The position numbers and the translations under genes were made by a program. A stretch of 64,000 bases of DNA, from positions 24,408,299 through 24,472,298 of the forward strand of contig NC_089314.1 of assembly GCF_036669915.1 (NCBI RefSeq), given 5' to 3'. This DNA comes from Pocillopora verrucosa (Eukaryota; Cnidaria; Anthozoa; Scleractinia; Pocilloporidae). Under the pieces are notes generated by a model. That model had not been told where the DNA came from, ran no database searches, and saw only the letters and a program-made list of their open reading frames with translations. Below are positions 37,368 to 48,244 of the stretch, in pieces. The first letter of the stretch is position 1, and each line of letters opens with the position of its first letter.

Positions 37368-39653
37368 ATGACTCGCGGAGATCCTGTTTGTCAGAGGGAG
37401 GATTGTTCTCCCTTCGACATTGGCCTAGTTTTCGACGAGATCCACAACTACTCGCCGCATCAGAAGCTGGAGTTCGTCGAAAACGTGTGGAAACCAGGTG
37501 AGCTTTTTGATTTCCCCGTGTCAATGGAAAATGGAAAATCTCGTAAGTTTGTCTCGGGCTGGCTGAAAAGATTTCCATGGCTAGCTTACTCCAAATATTT
37601 CGATGGAGCATTTTGTTTAGCTTGTGTTTGTTTTGGAGTTCAGTGTGGGCGAAACGCTAATAAGTTAGACAAATTATTGAAGTCTCCTCTCACAAATTGG
37701 ACTTCGGCCGCTTCTCGCTTAACCAAACACTCGCTAGGAAATTGTGAAATTCACAATTTTTCTATGACTGCTATGAATGATTTCAAGAGAATGATGCAAA
37801 GAGGAGCTGTCCCAATTGACCAGCAGTTAAATAACATAGTTCAACAGCAAATCGCGAGAAATCGGGAGATTCTAAAGTCCCTTTTCAAAACTATTATTTT
37901 CTGTGGGAAAAACAACATCCCACTCAGGGGGCGGAGAGATGATGATCCCACTAATGCTGCCCTAACCGGTAATTTCCAGGCATTGCTAGAATTCCGGGTA
38001 GACAGTGGTGACCAAACACTGCAGCAACACCTGGACACTGCACCCAGAAATGCCACATACATTTCAAAGACCATTCAGAATGAAATGATAGAAACTGTTG
38101 GTGCTCACATTTTGAATGATCTATCACAGGAAATAAGAAATAGTAAGTATTTTTCAGTTATGGCAGATGAAGCTGCTGACATTTCAAATAAGGAGAATGT
38201 TTCTGTAGTAATAAGATTTCTGGATACAACTAAAACCATCCGAGAAGAATTTATTGGGTATTACATTTGTGAGGAGGGATTAACAGGGGAGGCTATCAAG
38301 GACATTATAACTGCAGCTGTAGCAAACTTAGGATTGACAATGGAAGACTGTCGTGGGCAGTGTTATGATGGTGCAGGCAATATGGCTGGAAGACTAAATG
38401 GAGCCTCCTTATTGATCAGTGCAGAACACGAAAAGGCAACCTATGTCCACTGCATGAACCACAGGCTTAATTTGTGCATAGCAGACACTTGCCAATTGCC
38501 AATTGTCAGGAACATGATGGATATTGTGCGCAAGATTTCTAAATTTTTTAACAACTCTCCCAAGCGTCAACAACATTTAATAGCCAAGATCAGAGAACTA
38601 TTGCCTCGGGCAAACCATACTGTTTTAATTGATGTGTGCCGCACACGATGGATTGAACGGATTGATGGAATGGACCGCATAGTTGAACTTCTCTACCCAG
38701 TCACAGCTACACTTGAAGACATCTCACTTAACAGAAACAGCCCTGGAGACTCAACCTGGAATCCAACAAGCAGACATGATGCTCAGTCCTTAATTAATGC
38801 AATCAACTTTTCCTTTATTGTTTCTCTTGTTATTGTCAAACATATTTTGGGATTAACTAGACCACTCACAGTGAAGCTGCAACAAAAAGCAATGGATCTT
38901 CTAAAAGCTAAAGATGAACTTGCTCTTTTGAAATCAGTCCTTGAAGACATGAGCACTGACATTGATAACAGACATCATAATCTCTACCAGGAAGCAGTGA
39001 CCATTGCAAGACAAGTAGCAGTCCAGCCAGAAATGCCAAGGATAGCCCAGAGACAAATGCATAGAAATAATGCTCCTGCTGCAACTCCTGAGGGGTATTT
39101 CAAGATCAATCTCACTAGAGTTTTTCTTGACCATGTACTCCAGCAGCTCAACACCAGATTCCAGGATGATGTATTTGTTTGCTATAAAGGTATTTCGATT
39201 ATTCCCTCTGTTTTACTAGCTACTGACCCTGCCTGGAAGGCCAATGTTTTGGAATTTTGTAACCATTACAGACAGGACATACCAAATTATGCAGGATTAC
39301 AGGCAGAGCTTTTGTTATGGGAGAGATTGTGGAAGGGGAGGGATAACAGAGGAGATATTATTCCTGACAGTTTGGAGGCTACACTGAAGGATATTGACAA
39401 AGATGCATATGTCAACATCTATTCCATGCTGAAAGTCCTGATCACAATTCCAATTTCATCTGCATCTTGTGAGAGATCCATATCATCCCTTCGGAATCTT
39501 AAGAACTATTTGAGAAATACAATGACCCAGGACAGACTGAATGGATTGGCACTGATGCATGCCCACAGAGACATGGATTTTGACCTTCAACGTATAATAG
39601 ATTTATTTGCTGAGTTACATCCTAGGAGAATGAGAATGGCAAACATTTTGTAA
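37368..39653 (+). CDS. hAT-family transposase with TTF-type zinc finger (ZMYM1-like), 761 aa
   Basis: It excises and reinserts the surrounding hAT element. The N-terminal TTF-like region (SGWLKRFPWLAYSKYFDGAF, CLACVCFG) is followed by a DUF4371-type RNase-H-like domain with ADEAADISNKENVSVVIRF, CYDGAGNMAGRLNGASLL and VHCMNHRLNLCIAD, an RTRWIERIDGM (RW) motif, and a C-terminal hAT dimerisation block ITIPISSASCERSISSLRNL with NYLRNTM. The reading frame is uninterrupted from ATG to TAA within matching inverted repeats, so the copy may be autonomous. Related host genes of the ZMYM/THAP9-like groups exist, but the flanking inverted repeats mark this one as a transposon. Confidence 0.93.
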   Translation: MTRGDPVCQREDCSPFDIGLVFDEIHNYSPHQKLEFVENVWKPGELFDFPVSMENGKSRKFVSGWLKRFPWLAYSKYFDGAFCLACVCFGVQCGRNANKLDKLLKSPLTNWTSAASRLTKHSLGNCEIHNFSMTAMNDFKRMMQRGAVPIDQQLNNIVQQQIARNREILKSLFKTIIFCGKNNIPLRGRRDDDPTNAALTGNFQALLEFRVDSGDQTLQQHLDTAPRNATYISKTIQNEMIETVGAHILNDLSQEIRNSKYFSVMADEAADISNKENVSVVIRFLDTTKTIREEFIGYYICEEGLTGEAIKDIITAAVANLGLTMEDCRGQCYDGAGNMAGRLNGASLLISAEHEKATYVHCMNHRLNLCIADTCQLPIVRNMMDIVRKISKFFNNSPKRQQHLIAKIRELLPRANHTVLIDVCRTRWIERIDGMDRIVELLYPVTATLEDISLNRNSPGDSTWNPTSRHDAQSLINAINFSFIVSLVIVKHILGLTRPLTVKLQQKAMDLLKAKDELALLKSVLEDMSTDIDNRHHNLYQEAVTIARQVAVQPEMPRIAQRQMHRNNAPAATPEGYFKINLTRVFLDHVLQQLNTRFQDDVFVCYKGISIIPSVLLATDPAWKANVLEFCNHYRQDIPNYAGLQAELLLWERLWKGRDNRGDIIPDSLEATLKDIDKDAYVNIYSMLKVLITIPISSASCERSISSLRNLKNYLRNTMTQDRLNGLALMHAHRDMDFDLQRIIDLFAELHPRRMRMANIL

Positions 39654-40051
39654 TATTTTTTTGCACCAGCTGTTTCTAGAGTACTTGTGAGTTATGTTCT
39701 GTCTGGGTTATGGCCTTTAAGTCTCATAATCCTTAAACTGATGGAGAACAGTACAGAAGCTCAAATTGGTGCCTGTATAACTTTTTTCAACTCATTTCAA
39801 GGTTATTTTCTATTTTGTTTTACTTGTGATGATTTTCCATTGACATTGACATTGGGTTTTCATGTTAAGCTTAAATGGTTAACAAACATTTTCACTGAAC
39901 TCAACCAGCTTCACAGCAATTCCCAAGGATGAAGAAAGGCTAGTATTATTTCAAATTATCACTTTACTTCAATTTGTATATCATTTTATGATTCTTATAA
40001 TTTATATTTTTCTAATAATTGTTTTATTTTTTGAATTCCAGCTCCCAACAC

Positions 40052-40268
40052 AGGCTAACCATCCATAAAGCCCTTCTCTCTCTCTCAAATTCTTTTCTGT
40101 GTTGTGCTCCTATAAATGAAATGAATAAAAGCCAGCTCAGGAAATGTTGTTTTTAGTGTTGCTAAACATTTGGATTTATTGAGCCTGGCTTTCATTCATT
40201 TCATTCATTATAGGAGCACAACACAGAAGAAATTTGAGAGAGAGAAGGGCTTTATGGATGGTAAGCCT
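40052..40268. repeat. 217-bp palindromic MITE inside the hAT 3' region
   Basis: Arms of about 88 bases (40052-40140 and 40181-40268) are close reverse complements, e.g. CCATCCATAAAGCCCTTCTC on the left and GAGAAGGGCTTTATGGATGG on the right. The loop is 40 bases. It lies about 400 bases after the transposase stop and would form a strong hairpin in the transcript. Confidence 0.8.
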
Positions 40269-41118
40269 GTGATCCCAAGGATGAAAAAGGCAAGTAGATT
40301 TTTATTATCAATCTTTAAACTATATCATCAATTGTGCTTGTTTTTCTTTTGTTATCAAAAACACTAACACTTGGTTCGTTTTTTTTTCTCCACATCTTGA
40401 TTTTCCTGACTGGGAGGTGATGTTTTCCAGTGTGAAAAGTCTTGGTGATGACTTGGCCTACCTGAAAACACTATATACACTGGTTTGCACAGTAGCTAAA
40501 GGTGGAATATTTGTAGATCAGAGTGTTTCCTGTAGTACTTTCAAGAAAAATAAATGTTTTTTGCCTTTTTGATTACTTGCTTTTTTAGTCTTTTGGGGGC
40601 AATTAAATTTTCTAAAAATGCATGAAATGGCCTTTAGAGAGCTCCAAATTTCAAATTTTCTCGGGGGGGGCATGCCCCCGAACCCCCCTAGCAGGAGTGG
40701 GTCCTCGGGTGGAAACTACTCACTCAAAATCCTGGATCCACCCCTGAGGTGCATGAGAAACTTCCTAGTACATCTTTTCCTGATTACATGCGGTTGCTTC
40801 TGCGCAGGCTTTGGTCAAAGCTTAAGGGTGCAATTTGACCATGCATTATGATGTGGGACCTTGTTATTACAACTTCAGGACCCTGTAGTGATGTTGTCAT
40901 GTTATATTGTGCTTACTACAGTTGTAAGAAACCTTTTAGTGTTGGTTGTGTTAAAATCGCTTCGTTTGTTTATGAGTTATGACGTCATTTGTGTCAAATT
41001 TTCAACTGCTAATATCTTTGCAACATTTTAATTTTATATCAAAAAAATTACACCTTTAGTTCACCTCAATATAAGGCAAAGGCATTGCAAATTTGAAAAA
41101 AAAAACGGTTAAATCCTT

Positions 41119-41396
41119 GCAAAGTTGCCATTTCCACAGACACCATCAAACGATCATTTCTCAAATGCTGCATCACGAACGCACTTGATGGCACTGAAGA
41201 CGACATTCTCTGGGAAGATATGGATGAAAGTGATCCGCTTGCCGACAATGATGGAGTGGAGTCAATTGTAGACGAAGAAGGTGAACTTTTCTATGCTGGT
41301 GAAGAGGAAGTTTCCGTCCTGGATGTGAACGAACAAGAATACCGTGACATTTTTGGTGAAAGTGACATTGATGAAGGTGATTTCAATGGATTTTAA
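41119..41396 (+). pseudogene. pogo/Tigger-like transposase, C-terminal remnant
   Basis: The frame reads TDTIKRSFLKCCITNALDGT then EDDILWEDMDE and a long acidic tail ending EGDFNGF-stop. The TIKRSF-KC-I-NALDGTEDD pattern is the usual C-terminus of Tigger/jerky-type transposases after the DDE domain. The DDE domain and DNA-binding part are missing; upstream is module B. Without a start it cannot be a complete gene; a spliced gene with its other exons lost remains possible. Confidence 0.7.
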
Positions 41397-41962
41397 TTTT
41401 GATCGGACAACAATGAAACTTTGCTGTGTAGCTTTTATCGATTGAAAAGTTCATCACGGAATGTATATTAGTTTCATGTAAATATTTTAATAGTTGTTAA
41501 CAGATTACAACTTGTTTATGATTTTGGTGAACGTGTATACAAGGGTTATGCTTCACTTTACTCGTGTTTCTACATGTAAGGACAGAAACTTGTTCGAAAA
41601 AATTATCTTTAATTAACATTATTTTGTATATAAAATGTTAGCGAATAGACGTTTCAGTTTCTAGTTTGAACATTTTCACGTTCGTGTAGGAATTATTGCA
41701 CAAATAAACTTGACTTTCAGCTGTTGTTGATTTCAAACTTTGCTTTATTTATCCCGGACACCACTCGGCGCTTTGTGTAGTCCCAAGGGAACGTAGAAAC
41801 GCAAGAGAATCAGCGGGTCCCAGTTAATATAGAATCAGTGGGAATGACAACAACCGGGAATAGTATGCATGTTTCGACGGGAAATTCTGTCGCGTTACAA
41901 ACCGCCCAAGCCCATAAGGTCATAATAGTCTACCTAGTAATTACGAGCTGAGTTTATCACGC
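41397..41962. other. gap between pogo remnant and BEL pol; no gag
   Basis: No ORF. It includes an AATAAA at about 41703 that could end the pogo transcript. Where a BEL/Pao element should have gag, protease and a 5' LTR, none is recognisable, so the BEL copy is truncated or internally deleted on its left. Confidence 0.55.
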
Positions 41963-44900
41963 ATGAAAGGTCAGATTAGGAAGCTCAGAAAGGAACCGGA
42001 AATTTTGGAGGAATATAATGAAGTTATCAAGGAACAGTTAACATCGGGGGTTATAGAGAGTGTTACGGAGTTAGAAAGGGCAGATAAAGTTCATTACATT
42101 CCCCACCTTGCAGTCGTACGCAAAGAAGCGAGTACAACTAAGGTTCGTGTCGTGTACGACGCTTCTGCGAAGCTGGGAAAGGGAGGGACTTCCCTCAACG
42201 ATTGTCTGCATGTGGGACCATCGTTAAACCCCTTACTCTTCGACATCTTAGTAAGGTTTAGGGAGAAAAAGGTAGCGTTGGTAGGAGATATTGAGAAGGC
42301 ATTTCTCAATATCGAGGTAGCTGAGAGAGATAGGGATTGTCTTAGGTTTTTGTGGTGCGAGGACATACATAAGCCGGAAAGCAAGATTGTAGTTTATCGC
42401 TTTTGCCGCGTAGTTTTCGGATTGAACACCTCGCCATTTTTGTTGAACGCCACGCTGAGATACCATATCTCGAAGTACAAAGATGAAGACCCCGAATTCG
42501 CAAGGAAGATGCTCGAGGGGTTTTATGTGGACGATCTGGTGACGGGCGAGAAGAACTCGAGCGCCGCGTTCCATTTGTACGAGATGTCAAAACAGCGAAT
42601 GGCAGCTGGAGGCTTTAGACTGCGAAAGTGGATGACAAATGGCAAGGCGTTGAGAGATCGCATCGAACGGAACGAGAGTAACGCAACTAGTGCGCGAAAT
42701 GAAGAAGAGGAGACGTTCGCCAAGGTCACGCTTGGCACGGGAGCCGAAGTAAGTAAGAGATGTCAAAAAGTTTTAGGGCTTTCGTGGGATTGCGGAAAGG
42801 ATTGTATCGAGTGTAGTTTCAAGAAGCTTGCTGACAGGGCGCGAGAAATGAAATTGACTAAGCGCAATTTACTGAGTTTGCTGGCTGGGTTATTCGACCC
42901 CTTAGGAATTATTAGCCCCATGATTGTTTGTATGAAAATTCTTTTCCAAAATCTTTGTTGTGAGAACCGGGGCTGGGACGAGGAGCTTGAGGGAAATTCA
43001 AGTAGAAATTTTCATGAGTGGATTGCGGACCTGTCCAAAATTGAGGGAATTTCGATTAGTAGATGCATCTATGAAAGGCCAAAACAAGAGGTTCTCGAGT
43101 GTGAGCTGCACGGGTTTGGAGACGCGAGCAGTAAGGCTTATTGCGCTGTAGTTTATCTCGTCTACATAACAAATGAAGGAACTTCTGCGAAACTGTTAAC
43201 TTCGAAATCCCGAGTAGCGCCACTGAAGAAGTTGACCATTCCCCACCTAGAGCTCATGCCGGCAAGGATCTTGGCACAACTCATGGACACAGTAAAGCTG
43301 GCCCTAGAATCTCAGCTCAAGGTTAATTGTGTCAGATACTGGTTGGATAGCAGCACAGCGCTTTGTTGGATCCAAAACAGGGGGGAGTGGAAGCAGTTTG
43401 TCAGACATAGAGTGAACGAAATCTTGAAGTTGACGAACAAAGAGCACTGGGGACATTGTCCTGGCGAAGAAAACCCAGCGGATATCAGTTCGCGCGGAGC
43501 CCTTGGATCAAAACTCAGAGACCACAAACTGTGGTGGTGTGGACCGCAGTGGTTAACACAGGGAGAAGAGAAGTGGCCAGCAACTGTAGAAGACATCCGC
43601 ACTCCCGAAAGCGAAGAAGAATTGAAAAAGACGACCAATGTTATGGTTGTGCAAGTTCAGAGACCGCCTACAGTTGCGAACCTTGTAGACATCAATCGTC
43701 ATGGATCGTTAGGGAAACTGCTCAGAGTGACCGCATGGGTGTTGCGTTTCATCAAAAATGCACGTCCAGATCAAGACCAGACAGTCAAAAGAAAGGGAAG
43801 ACTGAAAAGAGAAGAATTGGTTCAGGCCGAAGGCGAATGGTTGAAAGTGGCGCAAGCAGATTTGAGAAGACAAGGAAACTTTCAGCATCTGGTGAGTGAG
43901 TTAGGGTTAGTAGAAAACGATAGAATTCTTAGATGTGTTGGAAGATTGGTTAATTCCGATTTAGAAGTCGACGCGCGCAGAGCAATTATTCTCCCAAGAG
44001 ACCACGCTTACACGACATTGGTGATACGGGACTGTCACGAAAGGGTCTTGCACAGTGGTGTGAGAGCTACGCTTGCAGACATGCGCTCTAGGTATTGGGT
44101 TCCGGAGGGTAGACAATGTGTGAAAAAAGTGTTGCGCAAATGCGTGACCTGCAAGAAACATGAAGGAAGGGCATTTAGCACACCCCAGACTGCAGCACTA
44201 CCAGAATTCAGAGTGAAACAAGTGCCAGCGTTTTCGAAAGTAGGCGTAGATTTTGCGGGACCATTGTATGTCAAGGCAGCAACAGGGGGCGTGCGAAAAG
44301 TTTATATTGCTTTGTTTTCATACTGCGTAACCAGAGCAATCCATTTAGAATTAGTCGAAGATTTGTCAGCCGAGGCATTCAGGCGAGCGCTAAGAAGATT
44401 TGTAGCACGACGTGGAACGCCGACCTTGATTGTATCCGACAACGCGAAAACTTTTCAGGCGACCGAAAAAGCGCTCAATGATTTGTTTTATAATCCAGAG
44501 GTAGCAAGCGAACTAGACAGAAAGAAAGTCGAGTGGCGATTTAACTTAGAGAGAGCACCCTGATGGGGAGGGTTTTTCGAGAGAATAGTTGGGAGCATAA
44601 AAGCGTACCTTAGAAAGGTGTTGGGTAACGCAAGACTAACGTTTGACGAGTTGCTAACCGTGTTAGTAGAGGTAGAGGGAACTCTAAATTCCCGTCCACT
44701 TACGTACGATTATAACGAGGTAGAGCATGAAGTTCTAACACCTTCACACTTAATCTTTGGTAGAAGAATCCAGTCTATGCCAGATGAGATAGCTGAAGAA
44801 CCAGAAGAAAACGAGAGTAGTTGTTCAGAAAGGTTTCGTTATTTGACAGTGAAGTTAGCACATTTTTGGAAGAGATGGAGAAACAAGTATTTAGTCAATT

Positions 44901-45268
44901 TACGTGAGTTTCACAAAGCAAAGGCAGGAAGTGTAGTCAAAGAAGTTCAGACAGGTGATGTAGTGACAGTTTAAGAGGAGAACAAAAAGAGAGGAGAGTG
45001 GAAAATGGCAGTAGTAGAGAGTCTTATTAGAGGAAAAGACAATGTTGTAAGGGGAGCGAACGTAAGAGTCATTGCCAAGGGTAAACCTGTGCGCAATTCT
45101 AGACCGGTTCAAAAATTGTACCCCATCGAAGTAAAAAGTGTCACTCAAGGGAATGACCAAATTGAGCAGAGGGTTCAACATGAAAGAAATACACCTCTTA
45201 GACGCAACCCAAGCAGAGCTGCTGCTTTAGACTCTAAATGGAAAACAAACAATATGCTTGACTCGTAG
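41963..45268 (+). pseudogene. BEL/Pao LTR retrotransposon pol (RT, RNase H, integrase), gag missing
   Basis: One open frame of 866 codons covers reverse transcriptase (VALVGDIEKAFLNI; FYVDDLVTG with the YVDD active site), RNase H (GFGDASSKAYCAVVY) and integrase with the HHCC finger (HERVLHSGV, CVTCKKH) and the catalytic core (VGVDFAGPLYVK, TLIVSDNAKTF). A TGA at 44561 interrupts the W-rich motif after the integrase core. A second in-frame stop (TAA, 44972) follows 136 codons later, after which the same frame runs on to 45268. The first break leaves RT and RNase H intact but truncates integrase. The left side lacks gag and protease. The element is dead as a retrotransposon. Confidence 0.9.
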
Positions 45269-45275
45269 GCGAGTC

Positions 45276-45335
45276 AAGGGGGGAGAGTGTCGAGAACGAT
45301 TTCTTTATAATTAATGATTAATGTTATAAATTGTC
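45276..45335 (+). other. BEL polypurine tract and stub of 3' LTR
   Basis: AAGGGGGGAGAG (45276-45287) immediately precedes TGTCGAGAACG, the expected TG start of an LTR. The LTR-like sequence continues for only about 45 bases before LINE coding sequence begins, so the 3' LTR is cut short. Confidence 0.6.
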
Positions 45336-47690
45336 ACACAAACAGCACGTGGATAAATCAACACATATATCTGGGCACACCTTAGACTTAATGATTACTC
45401 GTTGCTCGGATTCATTTCTTACAGCCAAACCTATGACTGACTACTTGTTTTCAGACCATTTTACTGTTCTTTGCGATCTTGCCTTAAGTAAACCATCTCC
45501 CAAAACTGAGCAAATATCATATAGAAAACTGAAGGCAATCAAGATTGAGGATTTCAAACAAGATCTGTCTACCTCTGGGCTTTGTAATTACAGTCCAGAT
45601 TCGCTTAACAATCTCGTTAAATGCTATAACGATACCTTGTCCCAAGTGCTCGAGAGACATGCTCCACTTCAATCCAAAGTTATACGATCTCGACCTCTGG
45701 TTCCTTGGTTCAATGAAGATATAAAAAATGCTCGCCGTGAAAAACGGAAAGCAGAAAGAAAATGGGGACGCTCTGGCAAACACGACGATATGTTGTCATA
45801 CAAAAAGATCAAGAATACGACAAATCGATTAATTAACGAAGCTCGAAGCCAATACCATCATGACTTCATTAATGATGACAGTTCAAACCAAAAAAAGCTC
45901 TTTGCAGCTGCGAATACTCTTTTGAATCAAAGGAAAAAGAACACTGTGCTACCACCTTGCGATGATAAGCTTGAATTAGCTGATAGGACGGGCTCGTACT
46001 TTGTTCAAAAAATCACTGATATTGGTACAAGACTCGACGTTATGGCTCAAGATCTTTTCACTGACCCGCTTTTAAACTGTACATTGTCACCAACCCCCAA
46101 ATTTAGTAAATTTACAGCACTTTCTGAACTCGAAGTACGGAAACTTATCGAAGGCAGCGCAAAGAAAAGCTGTTCTTTTGATCCGATGCCCACCTCACTG
46201 GTTTTTAGCTGCATTGATGTCCTGCTTCCCGTGACCACAAAAATGATAAATCTATCCCTCGTGGATGGTGTGTTTGCTGATGTCTGGAAATGTGCACTTG
46301 TTAAGCCGTTGCTCAAAAAAGCTGGTCTTGATCCACTTCTTAGTAACTACAGACCTGTTAGTAATTTGCCATACATATCGAGGCTCACCGAAAAGGCGGT
46401 GTATAATCAACTTCATTTACACATGATAGACTGTTTATCCAGAAATGCAATCATCTTACAGAAAAGGACATAGTACCGAAACAGCGCTTCTTCAAGTTGT
46501 TAACGATATCTTAATGAAGATGAATTCACAAGAGGTCACTCTTCTTGTCATGTTGGATCTTAGTGCCGCCTTCGACACTGTTAATCATGATATACTAATC
46601 AAACGTCTACACGAAGAATTAGGTATTGCTGATTCTGCCCTGAGCTGGTTTGAGTCATATCTCCATAACAGGATGCAAAAAGTCGACATCGAGGGATCGA
46701 TATCTAGCCCATTCGATTTAGGCTGCGGAGTTCCTTAAGGGTTGTGTCTTGGACCGATTCTATTTATTGTATATGCATCTAAGCTCTTTAAGATCATTGA
46801 ACACGAGCTTCCTTGTGCTCATTGTTATGCTGATGACACCCAGTTATATCTGAGTTTTAAACCTAATACTACATCTCAAGGCCAAGTCTTGCAAGCAATG
46901 GAGAACTGTATTGAAAAGATCAGGAAGTGGATGATTCATGATAGACTGTTAATTAATGATAGCAAGACTGAACTGATTTTAATAGGCTCCAAACAGCAAT
47001 TATCTAAACTACAGCCAATCAGTATCTCCGTTGGCAACTCGGTAATTAATAATAGCTCCGAGGTTAAAAATCTAGGCTGTTAGTTGGATGCTAACCTAAG
47101 CATGTCTAAGCATATTACAAATATTTGCAAATCTGCATTATTTTATCTTCATAACATTGGAAGCATCAAGAAATATTTACACAAAGACAGTCTCCATACT
47201 TTAGTTCATGCGTTTATAACGAATAGATTAGATTATTGTAACAGTCTTTTGTATGGTGCCTCAAAGGAACTGATAACTAAAGTACAACGTGTACAGAATG
47301 CAGCCGCAAGACTGCTATTGAACGTTGGAAGGTACTCGCATATTACTCCTATTCAATATGAGTTACACTGGCTTCCAATCCAGGCTCGCATTAAATTTAA
47401 AATTCTTCTACTTACTTTTAAAGCGGTTCATAATTTAGCTCCGTAATATATTAACAGCCTTATATCTATTAAATCAAAATCTTCTTATTGTCTTTGATCT
47501 AATGACGGTCTTTACTTAGAGCCCCCTAAGGGTAAGATGCTGAAGACATTTGGAGATCGGTCTTTTCAGGCAGCAGCACCATACTTATGGAACAGACTTC
47601 CTCATGAAATTAGAATGATTAAGTGTTTGGATAAATTTAAAAAAGCTATTAAAACGTTTCTGTTTAATGAAGCTTTTTGTAATCATTAAC
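45336..47690 (+). pseudogene. CR1/L2-like LINE, 3' part (endonuclease end and reverse transcriptase)
   Basis: It starts within the endonuclease C-terminus (HVDKSTHISGHTLDLMITR; SDHFTVLCDL). Reverse transcriptase follows: NYRPVSNLPYISRLTEKAV, then after a frame change near 46450 SSYRKGHSTETALLQVVND, MLDLSAAFDTVNHDIL, and the active site HCYADDTQLYL. The C-terminal region has RLDYCNSLLYG and ITPIQYELHWLP, ending near NEAFCNH-stop. Breaks: frameshift at ~46450 and in-frame stops at 46736, 47081, 47444 and ~47494, several compatible with C-to-T (or G-to-A) decay. The AT-rich end has an (ATT)n tail. Confidence 0.85.
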
Positions 47691-47839
47691 TCAGATATAT
47701 TACATTAAAATAATTTATTCTTATATATTTTTAGCTACCATTACTATTGTAAATTTTATTTAGATATATAAGGTTTTTAATTTTTATTCAGTGTAAAGCA
47801 CTATTGATCTGTACATGTAAATAGGGCTATACAACTAAT

Positions 47840-47866
47840 AAATTATTATTATCATTATTATTATTA
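47840..47866 (+). repeat. (ATT)n tail of the LINE
   Basis: ATTATTATTATC(ATT)n follows about 150 bases after the LINE stop, where CR1/L2-type elements end in short microsatellites. It marks the likely 3' end of the LINE. Confidence 0.65.
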
Positions 47867-47869
47867 CAA

Positions 47870-48240
47870 TGTAACGAAATACTAGACTGATCGTAACGCG
47901 AATAGGAAGATTTCGTGACATGATATTTCACAACGTTGTAAACAAAGTTCAACACTGATTTGCATGCGTACAGTGAACTAAATAAGGGAAAGAAACGTAA
48001 TTGTGAAATTGCAACTAAAATAGGGTATATTACAATACTTTGGGATTGGGAATTTACTGAACTCGTGATTGTGGGAAAATTACTTTATTTCGCAACTAGA
48101 ACTGTAAAACGAAGTAGCACTGAATTGTAAGGGCAGATTGGTTTTAGATCGTTAGAGTGTTAGTATGTTCAGATTGTCAGGCGTGATGGAAGAAAATAAA
48201 CGCGTTTAGAAAACAAAGAAGTATACAGTCCTCTTGATTC
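47870..48240. other. spacer between LINE and recombinase copy 2
   Basis: AT-rich, no ORF or repeat match recognised. The 5' end of recombinase copy 2 is truncated somewhere in its right part. Confidence 0.4.
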
Positions 48241-48244
48241 CGCG

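Larger units (their letters stand above)
36730..40746 (+). mobile_element. complete hAT transposon, ~4.0 kb
   Basis: The ends CAGGGGTGGATCCAGG and CCTGGATCCACCCCTG are perfect 16-bp inverted repeats of the CAG...CTG type typical of hAT elements. AGGTGCA occurs at both junctions, consistent with an imperfect 8-bp target duplication that overlaps the terminal CA. The transposase ORF is intact and has its own TATA box. GGAAACTACT/GGAACTCACTC words repeat inside both ends (36767, 36839, 37157, 37209, 37220 and 40711), as expected of subterminal transposase-binding repeats. It is inserted in module B. Confidence 0.9.
34930..41118 (+). repeat. non-coding module, copy B, interrupted by the hAT element
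   Basis: It begins with the 21-bp array at 34944. After removal of the hAT insertion (36730-40746) it runs parallel to copy C at 57060-59110: GCCGTCCAGGTATATGTATA vs GACGGCCAGGTATACGCTCT; CACCCTTAAAACACTAGGCA vs CACCCTTAGAACACTAGGCA; AGGCTTTGGTCAAAGCTTAA vs AGGCTTTGGTCAAAGTTTAA; TATGACGTCATTTG in both. The match ends where the pogo-type coding remnant starts (about 41119). Phrase GTGGGCA-n-TTCAACCAA occurs singly at 35270, 35669, 35839 and 36390. Confidence 0.7.
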
